In this document: in pieces, positions 46,965 to 58,711 of the stretch
Layout of the letters: each line of letters starts with the position of its first letter
Numbering within the stretch: position 1 is the first letter of the stretch
Source: Amylostereum areolatum
Taxonomy: Eukaryota > Basidiomycota > Agaricomycetes > Russulales > Stereaceae
Length of the DNA stretch: 64,000 nucleotides
Reading direction: 5' to 3'
Assembly: GCA_012932865.1 (NCBI GenBank)
Contig: SAXG01000044.1
Location: forward strand, 186,001-250,000
Translations under genes and position numbers: made by a program
The notes under the pieces: model-generated
Seen by the model: only the letters and a program-made list of their open reading frames with translations
Databases searched by the model: none
Told to the model about the DNA's origin: nothing

Positions 46965-48538
46965 ATGACCATCGCTTCCTCCTCGTAAGTCGTCACCCAC
47001 CCGCCTTCCCCTTCCCTCATCGTCTCACTTCTTTTCCCCCAGCCTCACCGCACGCATCCCGCTCGTGATGAACTTGGACGCGCTCATCACCATCCAGTCT
47101 TTCCTCGACAAAGCATCTCTCCTCTGCTACATGCAGACTTGCTGGACCCTTCACGCCTCCGGCATCCGCTACCTCCTCGACCTCGACATCCCCCTCCGCT
47201 CCGAATCCGCCGTCGCCTCCTTCGCCCTCTTCCTCCGCCGCGACCGCAAAACCCGCCTCTTCCTCCTCCGCAAGTTCACCCTCGAATTCGCATCTTCTTC
47301 CACCCAATGTCCCTCCATCGTCAAAGACGTCCTCCTCGACGTCCTCCGCAATTCCGACCGCCTTCACAAACTCCACATCGACGGCCTCGCTTACTCCCTC
47401 GGCAGCGACTCCCGCATTATATCCACCATCGCCCTCCTCCCCCGCCTCCAACAGCTCCAACTCATCGTCACCCGTGACACCGCACGCTCCCTCCTCGCCG
47501 AGCTCCGTTCTCCCCGTCCAGAAGCTCGACATCAACGTCCTCGACGACTTTGGCGACCCCTTCGAGGCCCTCCCCAGCGTCGCCCGCTTCGCCCCCTCCC
47601 TCCAGGAACTCACCCTCTCCTCCCTCGTCACCCTCACCGACGCCCGCACCTCGCACCCCCACGCCGTCTTCCCCCACATGACCCGCCTTTCCCTGAACGG
47701 CTCTTTCTTCCGCGACATCGACCCCCTTATCTCCACCTTCCCCAACCTCCTCAGCCTCTACGTCTCCTACGCCCACCTCCAAGCCCACGAGATCGAGGAC
47801 GTCCGTCGCGCGAACCAGCTCGCGCAGGCTAGGAGCGCCTGGCCTCGTCTCGACGACCTTTCCGGCGTCCTGCGCGCGCTGTACGTCGCCGCCGTCGCGT
47901 GCGAGGTCCACCGGATGTCGATCCACATGGTCGACTGCCTCGACGCCGACCTCGCCAAGCTCGCCGCCGTTCTCTCCGCCGCCCGCCCCGTCGTCCTCCG
48001 CCTCGACTTTCTCCTCCGCCTCGTCGACGCCCTGCCCACCATGATCCCGCCCTCCCCGCGCATGTCCCACCTCTGCCTCAAAATCAACATGGTCGCGTGT
48101 CCCCCCCGACGCCACGGCCGCCCAGGTGCTCGTAAGTCGCCCTTCCCTCCCCCTTTTCCTCCTTCTCGCGCTCATTCGACGGCTCAGACGGGCATATACG
48201 ACATGATGAAGCAACTCCCCCTCCAATACCTCTCCCTCCGCTTCTTCTGCCCGGACTGGACGACGTGCGACCGGGACTGGTTCGCGGACCGCATCACCGT
48301 GTTCGAGGGCATGCGCCTCCCCGTCATCGCGCGCGACCTCCATTCCAAATGCCCCACCCTCCGCCACGTCCTCCTCGAGATCGACCCCGCCGCGACCCTC
48401 GTCGTCGACGGCGCCACCACCCCGTCCTCACGGCACCTCGGGTATTGGCACGTCGACGGGGGCGCAGGCCTCGTGGAGGGGCCGTACGACGCAGGGGCGC
48501 GGGTGATGAACGCGGTCGGCTTGACGTGCCATGCCTGA
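46965..48538 (+). CDS. F-box/LRR-like protein C
   Basis: A tiny first exon (46965-46984, MTIASS plus two bases) splices over GTAAGT...CCCCAG to 47043: LTARIPLVMNLDALITIQSF, ASLLCYMQTCWTLHASGIRY, SAVASFALFLRRDRKTRLF. Leucine-rich blocks (LLPRLQQLQLIVT, VQKLDINVLDDFGDP, LQELTLSSLVTLTDA, FPHMTRLSLNGSFF, LLSLYVSYAHLQA) follow, then intron about 48131-48186 and TGIYDMMKQLPLQYLSLRFF, CPTLRHVLLEIDP, ending VGLTCHA at 48538. Two +1 frame breaks: CCCC at 47512-47515 (three C expected) and a run of seven C at 48101-48107 (six expected). Same family as A and B; very high third-position C content here. Confidence 0.7.
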
Positions 48539-49731
48539 TCGTCGCTTTGCCTTCTTTTCCCCACTCAGGGTCGCCCCCGGTGTACTCATCTATATCATTG
48601 CGCAGGATGCAGGGCTCGCGCGTTGGCGTGCAGCCCTCCCCCCACGATCGTGATGGGCCCGGTCGTCGTCCGTTCGCCACCTCTCCCAGCCGCATCCTGT
48701 TATCCTTGATCTCGTTTCCCCGGGTGTCCTGCCAAACTGTAATCCGGTGTATATACCCTTAAGTACTCAACACCTGTACCATCAGCGCCGTGATGTCGCA
48801 TTATTATTTGGTATTCTTATTCGATCGCTTTGCTTCCCGTCGCGATGTCCGCGGTAATTCAGGTGCCTGTGGTGGGTACGATGTCTATTATGAGTCCTGA
48901 GGACCGTCAAAGCACGGGAACGCGTGAACGAGTAAAGTGGAAGTTTGTTCCCACGATGCCATTTTCCGACGTGACAAAGTTAGTGCCACAGTCGACTGTG
49001 CCGCACGAGCCGTGTTTGGCTTGATACCTTACCTGGATCCTGCACCATCGCTTCCCATTCCATATTTTCCCCAATCATAGTATGTACATTCGACAATATG
49101 ACGACAATATGACGACAAAACGCCCGGGACTTGCCCCCAAAAGGCGTCACAACGTTGCAGACAGACGAGACGGTTCAACCTCCAAAGGTTGGCTTCAAAT
49201 GTTCTCTCGTGTGAGACCTGCTGGAAACGGCTTACAGGTACCGCACCTTTGGCCACGCATCTCGGCAAAAAATCCTAAGCCTCTCCTGCCATCCGTACAA
49301 GATGAAAGAGCAAGAAATAGGAAGGAGTGGTAGGTGGTGAAATGGTGCGGGTCCGGAAGGAGCGAATTCCGAGTCGTCACGTAAGCTTGGACGAATGCAT
49401 CACATGATCGTGTCTGCTACGGCATTCGCCGAATTGCCGCGGTCCAGTGACCGCTCCGCGCCACAACCATTGGACAATGGACGAACAATGGAAGAGAAAG
49501 ATGTAAAGGCTTTAGTCGGTGCGACTCCCCATCCTTTCTCTCCTCACTTCTGCATCGGCGCGCTCAACCTTTGTCTCCCCCGTCCATTTTAGGCCCCCTA
49601 GGTCTCACATCCGTTCCCTCTCAGAGCCCCGAGCTCCGATTTGCCACCGACCCCACAACCGTGGACGGATTTGACGTCGACGCCACTGCCCCCCTCTTTG
49701 GACAACAGAACCCTGTACCAGCGCGCTTGCA
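48539..49731. other. Intergenic; nothing recognised
   Basis: No coding pattern, RNA gene or repeat stands out. The sequence immediately before 49732 is the upstream region of the next gene. Confidence 0.55.
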
Positions 49732-50343
49732 ATGGACAATACATCCAACCCCAACTCCTCTCCTTCGGCTCCCCGCGATCCCTTCTCTAATTGGCGCACC
49801 TGGGTCGTCGCCGTGGCCCTCATCCTCATCACGATCGCCCTCATCACCCTCCTCGGTGCCCTCGGCCAGTTCTCGCGCGTCGCGCGTCTCCTCCGCCGTC
49901 AGTTCAAGAACTACCTCCCGCCCGAAGCTTCTGGCCCCGACGCCGACATCGACGCGTGGTTCGCGATCGGCGATCGGCGCACGCAATATCCGCTGCACAA
50001 GTGCTTCGGCGAGCCGTGCGCACCGGCGGCCTTCGACGGCCTCAAGTGGGTCTGGCGGAGGCAGGAGGCGAAATACGTCCTCGAGTGCGATATGGCGATG
50101 ATGAGGGCGGCAGGGGACCGCGAGCGCAGGGCGATCGTCAAGGCCGAACTGAAGGAACGGGCGCGTCGTGCGAAACAGCACAGGGAGGCGGAGCTTGGGG
50201 ACGCAGGCACTGGCGCGCTTGTGCTGACCAGGTGGACGTCAAGGGAGGAAACGGTCCAAGGTGGCGGTTGTTTCGGGGAGGATGACGGTCCCGAAAGCGG
50301 CGAGGGCCGCGCCGACGAAAGAGGCCTTCCTGGACAGATATGA
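49732..50343 (+). CDS. Single-pass membrane protein, unknown function
   Basis: Uninterrupted frame of 203 residues. A short Ser/Pro/Asn N-terminus (MDNTSNPNSSPSAPRDPFSN) precedes one strong membrane span (WVVAVALILITIALITLLGA), then a basic juxtamembrane stretch (RVARLLRRQFKNYLPP), an aromatic segment (DIDAWFAIGDRRTQYPLHKC, FDGLKWVWRRQEAKYVLEC), a charged helix (ERRAIVKAELKERARRAKQH) and an acidic tail. Topology suggests N-out/C-in. No family recognised; the consistent codon use and length make it a likely real gene. Confidence 0.55.
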   Translation: MDNTSNPNSSPSAPRDPFSNWRTWVVAVALILITIALITLLGALGQFSRVARLLRRQFKNYLPPEASGPDADIDAWFAIGDRRTQYPLHKCFGEPCAPAAFDGLKWVWRRQEAKYVLECDMAMMRAAGDRERRAIVKAELKERARRAKQHREAELGDAGTGALVLTRWTSREETVQGGGCFGEDDGPESGEGRADERGLPGQI

Positions 50344-50818
50344 TCCTCGAGCTGACGGGCGAGTGTAGGATGATGGTAAGCCATGCTTTTGGGGAAGTGT
50401 ATATTGCACTGACCAAGCTTCCTCCTACATAGACATCTCACCACATGTGACGAAGAACCGACCATGGTCTCCACCCTTCCTTCCCCATCTCTCCTTACGG
50501 TTTATGACTTTCCGATCCACTTACACATTTTATAATCGTTTCGTATAATAGATCACATCCACACACTACACGGATCTTTTTGCCAAATCTTCTGATATGC
50601 ATCGTTACAGCCCTACACCGCTGTGATTTACGGCAGCTCGAAGTAGCATACAGGAGGGACTCGTACTTACTACCAGCTCAGTATGTACTCAGGAAGCGTC
50701 CCGGTAGCCATGTTCGCAATGTCAATCCCAAATATATCCACCGAAACGTTGAATGCGATGATGAGAAGGTAGGACAAACAGGAGAAGGTCGTATGCAGAG
50801 CAGCGGATGAGAATCTTC
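50344..50818. other. Intergenic; nothing recognised
   Basis: Convergent with the orphan tail fragment to the right. Short AT-rich stretch at 50500-50580; no feature supported. Confidence 0.5.
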
Positions 50819-51118
50819 TTATCCGTCGACATAGCTCGGCGGAGGCTCCACTCGCTGCCTAAGCGCCTGGAACTCTCTTCTCAGCTCCTCGATACGCGCG
50901 TCCGCATCCCCTTCCGAAACCGCGTTTGCGCTGTTGGACATAACCATGGGCGGAATATTATGCCCATCGCGGAATACGGAGGGAGAGCTGCCCGTGCGGG
51001 TCGCGTGTCGTAGCTCCAGAAGCTCTTTGGGCGAGAGCGCGCGCGTTTGGTTCGAGGATACAGGCGCGGGAGGCGTGGGTCTATCTTGGGACGTTTCGTG
51101 AGCATATACCAGTGGACA
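50819..51118 (-). pseudogene. Orphan copy of the glutaminase-type cytoplasmic tail
   Basis: The frame ending at 50819 encodes ALSPKELLELRHATRTG, then RIEELRREFQALRQRVEPPP and SYVDG. This matches the tail of the 2159-5661 gene (ALSSKDLLTLRHTIR ... RVDELRRDLDALRMRAEPPP, SYANE) in order, spacing and distance to the stop. No glutaminase blocks or membrane span could be found to the right before the F-box gene ends at 51311, so it is either the last exon of an undetected membrane protein or a relic of a duplication. The PPSY core is a WW-domain ligand (PPxY) pattern. Confidence 0.5.
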
Positions 51119-51310
51119 GACCATTGCTCTACTCGTTTACGCGCTAGTAGCTTCACTAGAGCCTACGGCGATGTGCTTATGACCGGCCTTAAGACTGGTT
51201 CAAATCTAACGCGATCCCATCTCTTATACGATGAACGTACAGAGGGTAAGCTACAATCGGTTCTTATATCGGCCGCCATCGAGGATCCCGCGTCGAATCC
51301 GCCCCTTGCG

Positions 51311-53030
51311 TCAATATTTGACCCCCAGCACCCCGCTCTCCAGCGGCGGCAAAAACCACGCCGAGTTCCCCGTCGGCACCTTCCTGCGCTCCATCTTCAC
51401 CTTCGAACGCGATCCCCGGTGCGTCGACTGCCACTGCGAAACACCGCCCAATCAGCCCTCGAACGCTCGAAATGACGCGGGAGACGACGGCAAAACATAC
51501 CGTCCAATAGCGATTCGAGCTCACGACGCGCTGCAGACTCGGCACGTCCTCCATGAGCTCGCGCACGGGCTCGGTCAGGAGCGATCTGCGATGACCGTGC
51601 ACGCCGTGGTCGGTGACGTCGATCAGGGTGGTGAGCGAGTCCGAGCACGTAAGGGCCTCTGTGAACTGATCCTGCTCGTACGTCAGTCCTACATTGTGAC
51701 TTGAGAGAAATAAAGGCGGACACGCACGATCTCGGTGACCGGGGATGGCCATGACGAGCTTCTCGAGCTTCTCGCACCGCTCCGCGACGTCGTAGACCAT
51801 GTCCGTGTCGAGCGCTACGCACATTAGACGCAGCGCGCGAAGGTGCTTGCCATGACGCTCGAGAATGTCGTCCAGGACTTCGAACGGGAGTTCCTGGCGG
51901 CCGGACGAGCGCAGGGCGAGCGAGGACAGCTGCGTGAAGCGCGTGAGCTGCAGCATCCGCGTCAGCGTGAGCACCTCTTCGGCGCTGTGGGACGAAGCGG
52001 CCAAGCAGGAGGGCGCGAGGTCGATGGCGAGGTGCCGCAGCTCGTGAAGGTAGACTTCGGGAAGCTGTTTGGCGGGTTCCTGGACAAGTGGGTGAGGGAC
52101 TGGGTGGGATGAACGGACGAAGAACCGCGGGCTTACCGTGATGCTGAACGCGAGGCTTTGGAGGTGGCGCAAGGAGGCCGTCGCTGAGAGGACGCTGAAC
52201 TCGTGGACGCGCGGGCAAGCGATGATGTGCAGGCCGAGGAGGTTGGGGAGCTGCGCGGTGGTCTCTTTCAGGATGCCCTCGTTGAGATCATGAGTCATCT
52301 ACAAAGCGTTAGACGTCGCGCACACCGCCCGCGGTAGGTAAGACATGCCCACCTGGATCGTAAGGTGGGACAAGGTGGGTTCGAGGACTTTGGCCCAGCG
52401 CGGCAAGGCGTCGAGGACGGACCAGGACGCGTTCTCGAGGAAGAGGCTCTTGAGGCCCTTGAGCTTGATGAGAAGGTCAGACTGGACCGGAGTGAGATTT
52501 GCGCTGATGCGAAGGTGCTGCAGGTTTTCTTTTCCCTGGAGCGGGGCGAGGAAGGAGGGCACCGCGCGGTAGAGGGTGCAGGTGAACGACCGGATGTTCT
52601 GCGACGCGCCGACGGCGGCGGCGGCGTCCTTGAGGAAGCGTACGTCGGGGGACATCTTGGTGACCGTGTTCGGGATGACGCGGATGTCTGCGTCGCACAA
52701 GTTGGCGGACGGGCTTCGCAAGATCGGACGGGGAGACACGCACCGATGGCTCGGACATAGACAGGGAACTCGGGCCTCGCGAGCACGGCTTGGAAGGGCG
52801 TCATCACCTGCAGATAAAAGCTCAGTCGAGGATCTTGAGACGTTGAGATGTTTATACCTTGGGATAGCCCTTTGCTTGCGCGACGTGAAAGCGGAGGGAG
52901 CGGTAGAGCCATGGCGTGACGGCGGCCAGAAAGATTTGCTGACGAGGGCGACCGAGGCGAAATCGTTCGCGTTCAGATACGAGAATATAATGACCAGCAC
53001 GTCAAAGTTGAGGTGGTCCGCGGTCTTCAT
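51311..53030 (-). CDS. F-box protein with leucine-rich repeats
   Basis: Clear N-terminal F-box: MKTADHLNFDVLVIIFSYLN and ANDFASVALVSKSFW, which would bind Skp1 in an SCF ubiquitin ligase. Exon 1 continues YRSLRFHVAQAKGYPK, intron (GTATAAAC...CTGCAG), MTPFQAVLARPEFPVYVRAI, intron, DIRVIPNTVTKMSPDVRFLK. Leucine-rich blocks follow: LQHLRISANLTPVQSDLL, LKGLKSLFLENASWSVL, LEPTLSHLTIQ, LPNLLGLHIIACPRVHEF, LRHLQSLAFSIT, LTRFTQLSSLALRSSG, LRALRLMCVALDTD, CEKLEKLVMAIPGH. Two more introns, then LMEDVPSLQRVVSSNRYWT and a final exon ending ESGVLGVKY at 51311. The frame seems intact when introns are removed. More canonical than genes A-C and only distantly related to them. Confidence 0.78.
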
Positions 53031-54254
53031 CTCGATGGTTGCTTGTGTCTGTGCAGTCGTGGGCCGTGGTGAAGGTGAAGGTGAGAGTCGCCGCGAGTCG
53101 CGCTGACCCGCGCGGCAATCCGCGCTTTCCTCCGAACGGCCATGTCCTTCGTTATCGGGCCTCTCTCTGGCGCACTCGTCGCTGGCGGCGTATGTTTCTG
53201 CTCTTTTGTTGTTACGAAATATCTAACGCCTCTCTTCAGGTCTACTTCGGCTTCTCACATTTGATCCAGACACGGTCAGCCCCCTCTCCCAACGTTCGTC
53301 GTACTTGCTGAAGCGCTGACCGGTCGACGTGCCCAGGACGGAGCAGCATCGTGCGGAGTGTGTATCAGCGATTCCTTAGGCGCATATATTCACTCAATGA
53401 ACCCCTCCCAGCCTCCACACACTTTCCCAACGCCTCATCACGCCTCCATCCGCCCACCCGGTCCCACCACCCGCCTCCGCACGCATTGTCCGCGATCCCT
53501 TCTCGAGCATGGTCAAGCACCAGTGGAACGAGAAGCTCTCTTCTTTCTACATTGGCGCAAGGAGGGAAGGGCGAGAGGGCCGGCGAATGGTGTCGGAGGG
53601 TTCTGTATGGCGGTGAGGCGAGCAAGAACCCGACTACATCATGACATGGTGATTACCTCCGTCTGGACACCTATTCTTAATTCGTTGTTTTCCCCTTTGA
53701 TCGTGATGTGGTACACTCAGCGCAAACATGCTCCCGTGTTTTATGCCGCTTTCCGCTCGACTCACCGTCGCAGCTACGGTCAACCTGCCATTCCCGTCAA
53801 GGTTTCAACAAATGGAAGATACAGCCGCCGTTACATTACCATATATCGCCGTGATTTGCTTTGCAGCGCTTGTGACTTCATCGTATTGGATTGTATGCCA
53901 CGGGCTTGAGCTCCCAGCCACCTCGTCACTCTACATGTCTTTCGAGTGTTCGATACATTCCAGAATATCAGGGCTCCGCTCGGTGCAGCCAGTCCTTATC
54001 ACAGCCGGTGCGTCATGCTTCCAAACCTCATACTTGACTGACGAGTTTTTGACACACTGATCAACAGATGGCTTCGCCATTCACACTCATATATCGCCGA
54101 CGTCAGGCGGTGTAAATACACGTAACTTCTCCAAGCTATATATACAAGTAAGCCCTCATGCATGATGCCGCGCATGTCCTGCTCAGAGTCACTTGATCCA
54201 GCGTCTATAAAGCGGTGGAAGTCGAAGTCTGCCCCACATATTCTCGCCATCACC
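53031..54254. other. Intergenic; nothing recognised
   Basis: Upstream regions of the F-box gene (left) and the carboxylesterase (right). Short frames at 53351-53910 have no coding character that I can support. Confidence 0.5.
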
Positions 54255-56361
54255 ATGCGAACCCTTCTTGCACTAACCCTGTACACTTTGCGCGCGGTAG
54301 GACAAGCTACCCAAGGACCCGTCGTCAATACAACTTCCGGTCGGTTCATTGGCGTTGAAAACGATGGAGGTGTGCATGCAGTTACTAGCCGTGGGGCTTG
54401 CCGTGTTAACGTCTCGATCAGTCATGTCGTTCAAGGGCATGGTATGTCATCCATCGGTGTCGCCATACGGTGCTTCTCTGGTACTTACCATGATATATAG
54501 CGCTTTGGAGAAGCACCTGTGGGCGACTTGAGATGGAGTACACCCCAGGCCTCCTTCTCAAACCAGACCCAGAATGCAACCTTCTTTGCGCCTTCCTGCA
54601 TTCAACAGTTCGCATTCGCGACCCAAGAGTTCATCACCGACCTATTCAACAACCCACCTGTTCCGGAAAGCGAGGATTGTTTATTCCTGTGAGTTTCTGT
54701 CTGTGCAGCCACCCGAAAGCTACGGGCTCACAATTTGTTTCTTATAGGAATGTGTGGGCACCCACTACCTATAGTGGCAATACACTTAAGCCTGTCGTCG
54801 TCTGGGTCTATGGCGGGTATTACCCACTTTCATTCACCTTTTCATGGCTTTTGACAGGAGCCCAGCTCTTTGGCATTCGGAACGTCTTCTTTCCCCTTAT
54901 ACAACGGGACATCGTTCGCAAAAAACCAAGACATCGTCCTAGTTTCCTTCAACTATCGCACCAACATTTTCGGTTTCCCGCAGTCGCCCGACCTTGCCCT
55001 CTTAAATCTAGGCTTCCTTGACCAGGAGCTCGCATTCCAATGGGTGCAGGAAAACATCAAGCAGTTTGGCGGCAACAAGGAGCGCGTCACCATCATGGTA
55101 TGCGTCTATCTCATTGTAGCGTCCCATCGCTAAGGGTCTGTGGAATGTTAGGGAGAATCCGCGGGCGCAGAATCTGTTTCCTTGGCTATAGCTCGGCATA
55201 CTCCAACGGATGCGCCTTTCCGTGCAGGAATCATGTTTTCCGGCGCATCCGTCTCCTCAACTCCCCGGTACAATTTCTCCGCATTCAATGACTTCGCTTT
55301 TGCCGTTGGATGCACACAGGCTACGGGTTCCCCTGCACGTCTACAGTGCCTCAAGGCGATCCCGACTGGAAGCATCCGCAACTTCACCAATGGGCCAACA
55401 AGCGGCTCTTTTGGAGCCATCGTGGACAAGTGCGCCTATTCTCGGCAATGTGTAGACTGTATTAACCAAGACATTGAGCTATAGTGTGACGATGTTTGAC
55501 GACCCTTTGCAAAGTATTCGAACCAACCAGACGGCACGCACGCCTATCCTCATAGGTAGTACACAGGACGACGGGACACTCTTCACTATCGGCTTCCCTA
55601 ATCTAACCTTCTTTCTTGCCTCTGCACTCGGTTCTGTCATCTCCCCGGACTCAGTTCGCGCACTGTACCCTGGCCGTAACGATTCAGAAATCATCGCGGA
55701 CGCGATACGGGAGTTGTTCTTTAGGTGGTTCGTACCTTCACTCAAGGATAGCGAGCTGGTTTAACTTGTTGCCTGTAGCCCAGCAGGGCTTTGGAGCTCT
55801 GCGTTCGTGGAGAGTGGTGTCCCACACGTATATAGGTATAGCTATGGTGAGTACATCATCCCACCGGCTAACGCTCAACCAATACTCAGCCGCGCTAAAC
55901 AGGCGCAGTCTTCCCTGACTTGCAACTTTTCCCTGGAGCAGGTGCATGGCACAGCTCTGAACGTTCGTCCACGTCCTTGGATCTTGTCTATCGATATCCG
56001 TCTGACTAGTAGCTTATCTTAGTGCCTGAGGTTTTCGGCACCTTCAACGCCAGCACGGCTACAGCCGCTGAAGTGGTGCTCTCCAAGACATTTCAAACCG
56101 CGATCGCCAACTTCATCAAAGACCCGACGACGTCCCCCGCGGAGAATTGGCCGTCTTATGTTCCTGTGGGAAACGTTTCAAGCCTTGGGGAGATCGCATA
56201 CGACGGAAACATTGATCCGGATAACTTCGTGCAGGCCGTTTCAAGTGACAGTTTGGTGAGTGGTACTCGGAAGCGTTGGTAGGACTTTGGAGGTTCACTG
56301 TCTTGTCAAATAGGACGCTCCATGCGAATTTTGGAACAGATTCTTGGATTACCGTCCATGA
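54255..56361 (+). CDS. Secreted type-B carboxylesterase/lipase
   Basis: Alpha/beta-hydrolase hydrolysing carboxylic esters outside the cell. Start MRTLLALTLYTLRAVGQATQ with a signal peptide. Blocks: VVNTTSGRFIGVENDG, then VMSFKGMRFGEAPVGDLRW after two short introns, ESEDCLFLNVWAPTTYSG (the Cys of the first disulphide), VVVWVYGG (oxyanion-hole region), DIVLVSFNYRTNIFGFPQSP, LGFLDQELAFQWVQENIKQF, and the nucleophile elbow GESAGAESVSLAIA (about 55152). PILIGSTQDDGTLF (about 55545), ESGVPHVYRYSYG, the catalytic-His region FPGAGAWHSSE (about 55940) and a last exon DAPCEFWNRFLDYRP to 56361 complete the fold. At least eight introns. Frame changes near 54860 and 55893 look like single-base errors. 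Full-length for the family. Confidence 0.83.
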
Positions 56362-56575
56362 AGTGTGCATATGACGGACTTCCGCCGGACTTCAAGCTTC
56401 AATGTTTGGACTGTGCCCGCGTAGTAGTTCAATTCGAACCATCGGGGATTTCCTCCTTATGACAAGGCATTATCTTCTGGCCTCAGGGTCTGCGACTGTG
56501 CGATTGTCCTTTCTTTAATACTTCAAATCGCATCGCGGCGCCTATTAAGCTCCTGGCAAGCTTGTTTTCAGATTG

Positions 56576-58711
56576 TTGAGGGTGTGGTTGTTCCCGCTGA
56601 TGTCGATCAGGGTTTCGCATCGCTGAGGCAGCGCTGACAGACAATACCGTCTCTTTCTCCGGCAAATGTTGGGTATATTTGAACGAACAGAAGAAGCTCC
56701 ACGGGGGCTCGGCGGGCCCAGAAAAGGTTGAAGGCCAGAACACGAAGACCCAGACTGATTCATCCTCTGGTCGTTGCATCTGCAGATGTGTGAACCGCCT
56801 GGAACGCCTATCGGGAACGACCTGCGTGCGATCCTATCGATATGCCTGAGTCGGCACAACAAAAGGCTGGCGCGCCGAGCATGAGGTGCCGGCTCATCCT
56901 GCATCTTCCGCCCCGTTCTCGCTGCCAGGATCATTCCTCGACCTGTTTAGATACATGACCAGGACTCCCGTACAGGAGTGATCAGATCTCGGGGACGAAG
57001 ACGTGACGATGACCATCGTTTTGTGTCACGTACCGTACGTGTGGATAATTCAGGGGTTTCTCCTTTCTATGCTAAATCGTGTGTAGTTCTTACTACTGAG
57101 CGAAATCGTAACGCCTTCAAGCCTTCAGGCTTCAGGCTTCAACTGCTGCAGCACTTGAATCGGACAGGGTCGTCCGTCCGTGTAAATGCGTACTATTGCG
57201 ATTCGGATTCGGATTCAGCAGAGGTATCAAAACCCGAACGCCCGTGGAGAGTATCCTCGGGCTTAGAGCGTATGGATGCTTTGGGCGTCGACATTTACGA
57301 GAAGGTAGCGTTGAACCCGCCTTTCATTCCGCAACAAATCCGAGAAGTGCTAACTTTGGCTTCCGAGGTGCTCATTGCACAAACGTCCAGATCAGAATCC
57401 AAGGCGAGGTGCATCGAGACGATATACGGGTATACAGGCACGCTACCGCACTATACAGTCGTTGTGGGCGCAATGCGCATTGCGTCCTTCTCCCTATCTC
57501 GGCATTCTCTTCCGTCTACAGTCATCTGGTCGTGGCACACAGCTATATGAAAGCCCATTATGACCCCGAGAAAATAGCACTCCCCGGCCCTTCCCTCATC
57601 TCACTTCTATCGACGATGACATCTGACCCACAACTCTGCCCCACGACACACTGTAATCCCTGTGCCCCGGTCGCGGGCCAAACGTGTACCGTCCGTTATA
57701 CCACCACAACCACCCATACCTGCTCCATTGGCTGACACGAGCGCAGTGGCCGGCCGACGGCGGATCGCGAAACTCACTTCAACTAGCGGCCGACATCGCC
57801 CCGTCTGATCAATCTGAACTTGCCACCGAATGGCACAGGCTCTTGAAGGTTCATTACACAGACTCCCCCTCTTGATAACGAACAACTTATATGGTTTGCG
57901 ACCCTCAGGACATTGAACGAATGGCCGGGGAATCTGCGGTGTCAGCAGGCCACGACCGGGCTACCTACTCAGGTTCGTAGATCGGCTTGAGAGACGATTA
58001 CAGTTCAATTCTGACCTTGGATATATATATATTCAGAATTTACCCGCCAGGCAAACGCTCTCATTGACAGATTGCATGGGGGCTCGTCGTAAGTTGTTCG
58101 CAAAGTCGGAAAGTCGGAGATTATCATGACGATACGCGGTACTAGCACTTCGCCCGATGAAGTGCGAGCGAAGCTTCATGAACTGATCGTTGTGTGTCAT
58201 CCTGCTGTCTTTATTTGTTTCCCACATTCACGGCGTACTTTCCATAGATTGTTCAGGGCGCTACGACCCCCGTGTCCGCCGAAGAGCACGACGCTGCCGC
58301 GTCAAGGGACCTGGATAAATTCTCCGTCGACTACCTCAACCATCTCGCCGGAAAGCAGAACCTTCATGGAACAGAAGGACAGAAGGACAGATTCAAGGCC
58401 CATTACTCAGACCTACGGTGGTATATTGATTGCCTCGAAGACATGTGGACGACGGTTAGAAGGAAGCTGGGAGAGATACTTTCTCTGCTTCAAGACGACA
58501 CAAAGGTGCTGTATCCTTAGACCATCTAACATTGAAGCTGATAATGTTCTACCAGAAATGCCACGCAAGCTCTGACTATTCCGTGGTTGAGATTGATCTC
58601 TTGGACGCGACCTCAAAATTCTCGGTCGTCATTGACGGCATTGTTACTTGCACTGTACGTGTTTTATCGTGGACACACGGAGTCGTTTTGCTTACCCTCC
58701 GTTATTCTTAG
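56576..58711 (+). pseudogene. 5'-truncated paralogue of the 36139-39883 gene
   Basis: Starts, after a conserved TTGTTTTCAG acceptor, with IVEGVVVPADVDQGFASL (compare IVERVRVPAAVGQGFAAL) but reaches a stop within 12 codons unless the frame is changed. Farther on: SSGLERMDALGVDIYEKVAL and REVLTLASEVLIAQTSRSES (57260-57400, an open 191-residue frame), EFTRQANALIDRLHGGS (about 58035; compare EFLVQASAIIDGL), TSPDEVRAKLHELIV (about 58150), LDKFSVDYLNHLAGKQN (about 58310), TTVRRKLGEILSLLQDD, and YSVVEIDLLDATSKFSVV to a stop at 58711. Splice sites coincide with those of the other copy. Exons for the repeat-rich N-terminus are absent; the carboxylesterase gene ends only 215 bp upstream. It may still be expressed from an internal start. 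Confidence 0.5.

Noticed and set aside
47468..48367. Long minus-strand ORF rich in Glu, Gly, Val and Ala
   Set aside because: It is the antisense shadow of the very GC3-rich F-box-like gene C, whose plus frame has leucine-rich repeats, start and splice sites.
50819..51118. Small independent gene with ATG-like start
   Set aside because: The strong match to the tail of a much larger membrane protein makes a relic or last exon more likely than a free-standing gene.
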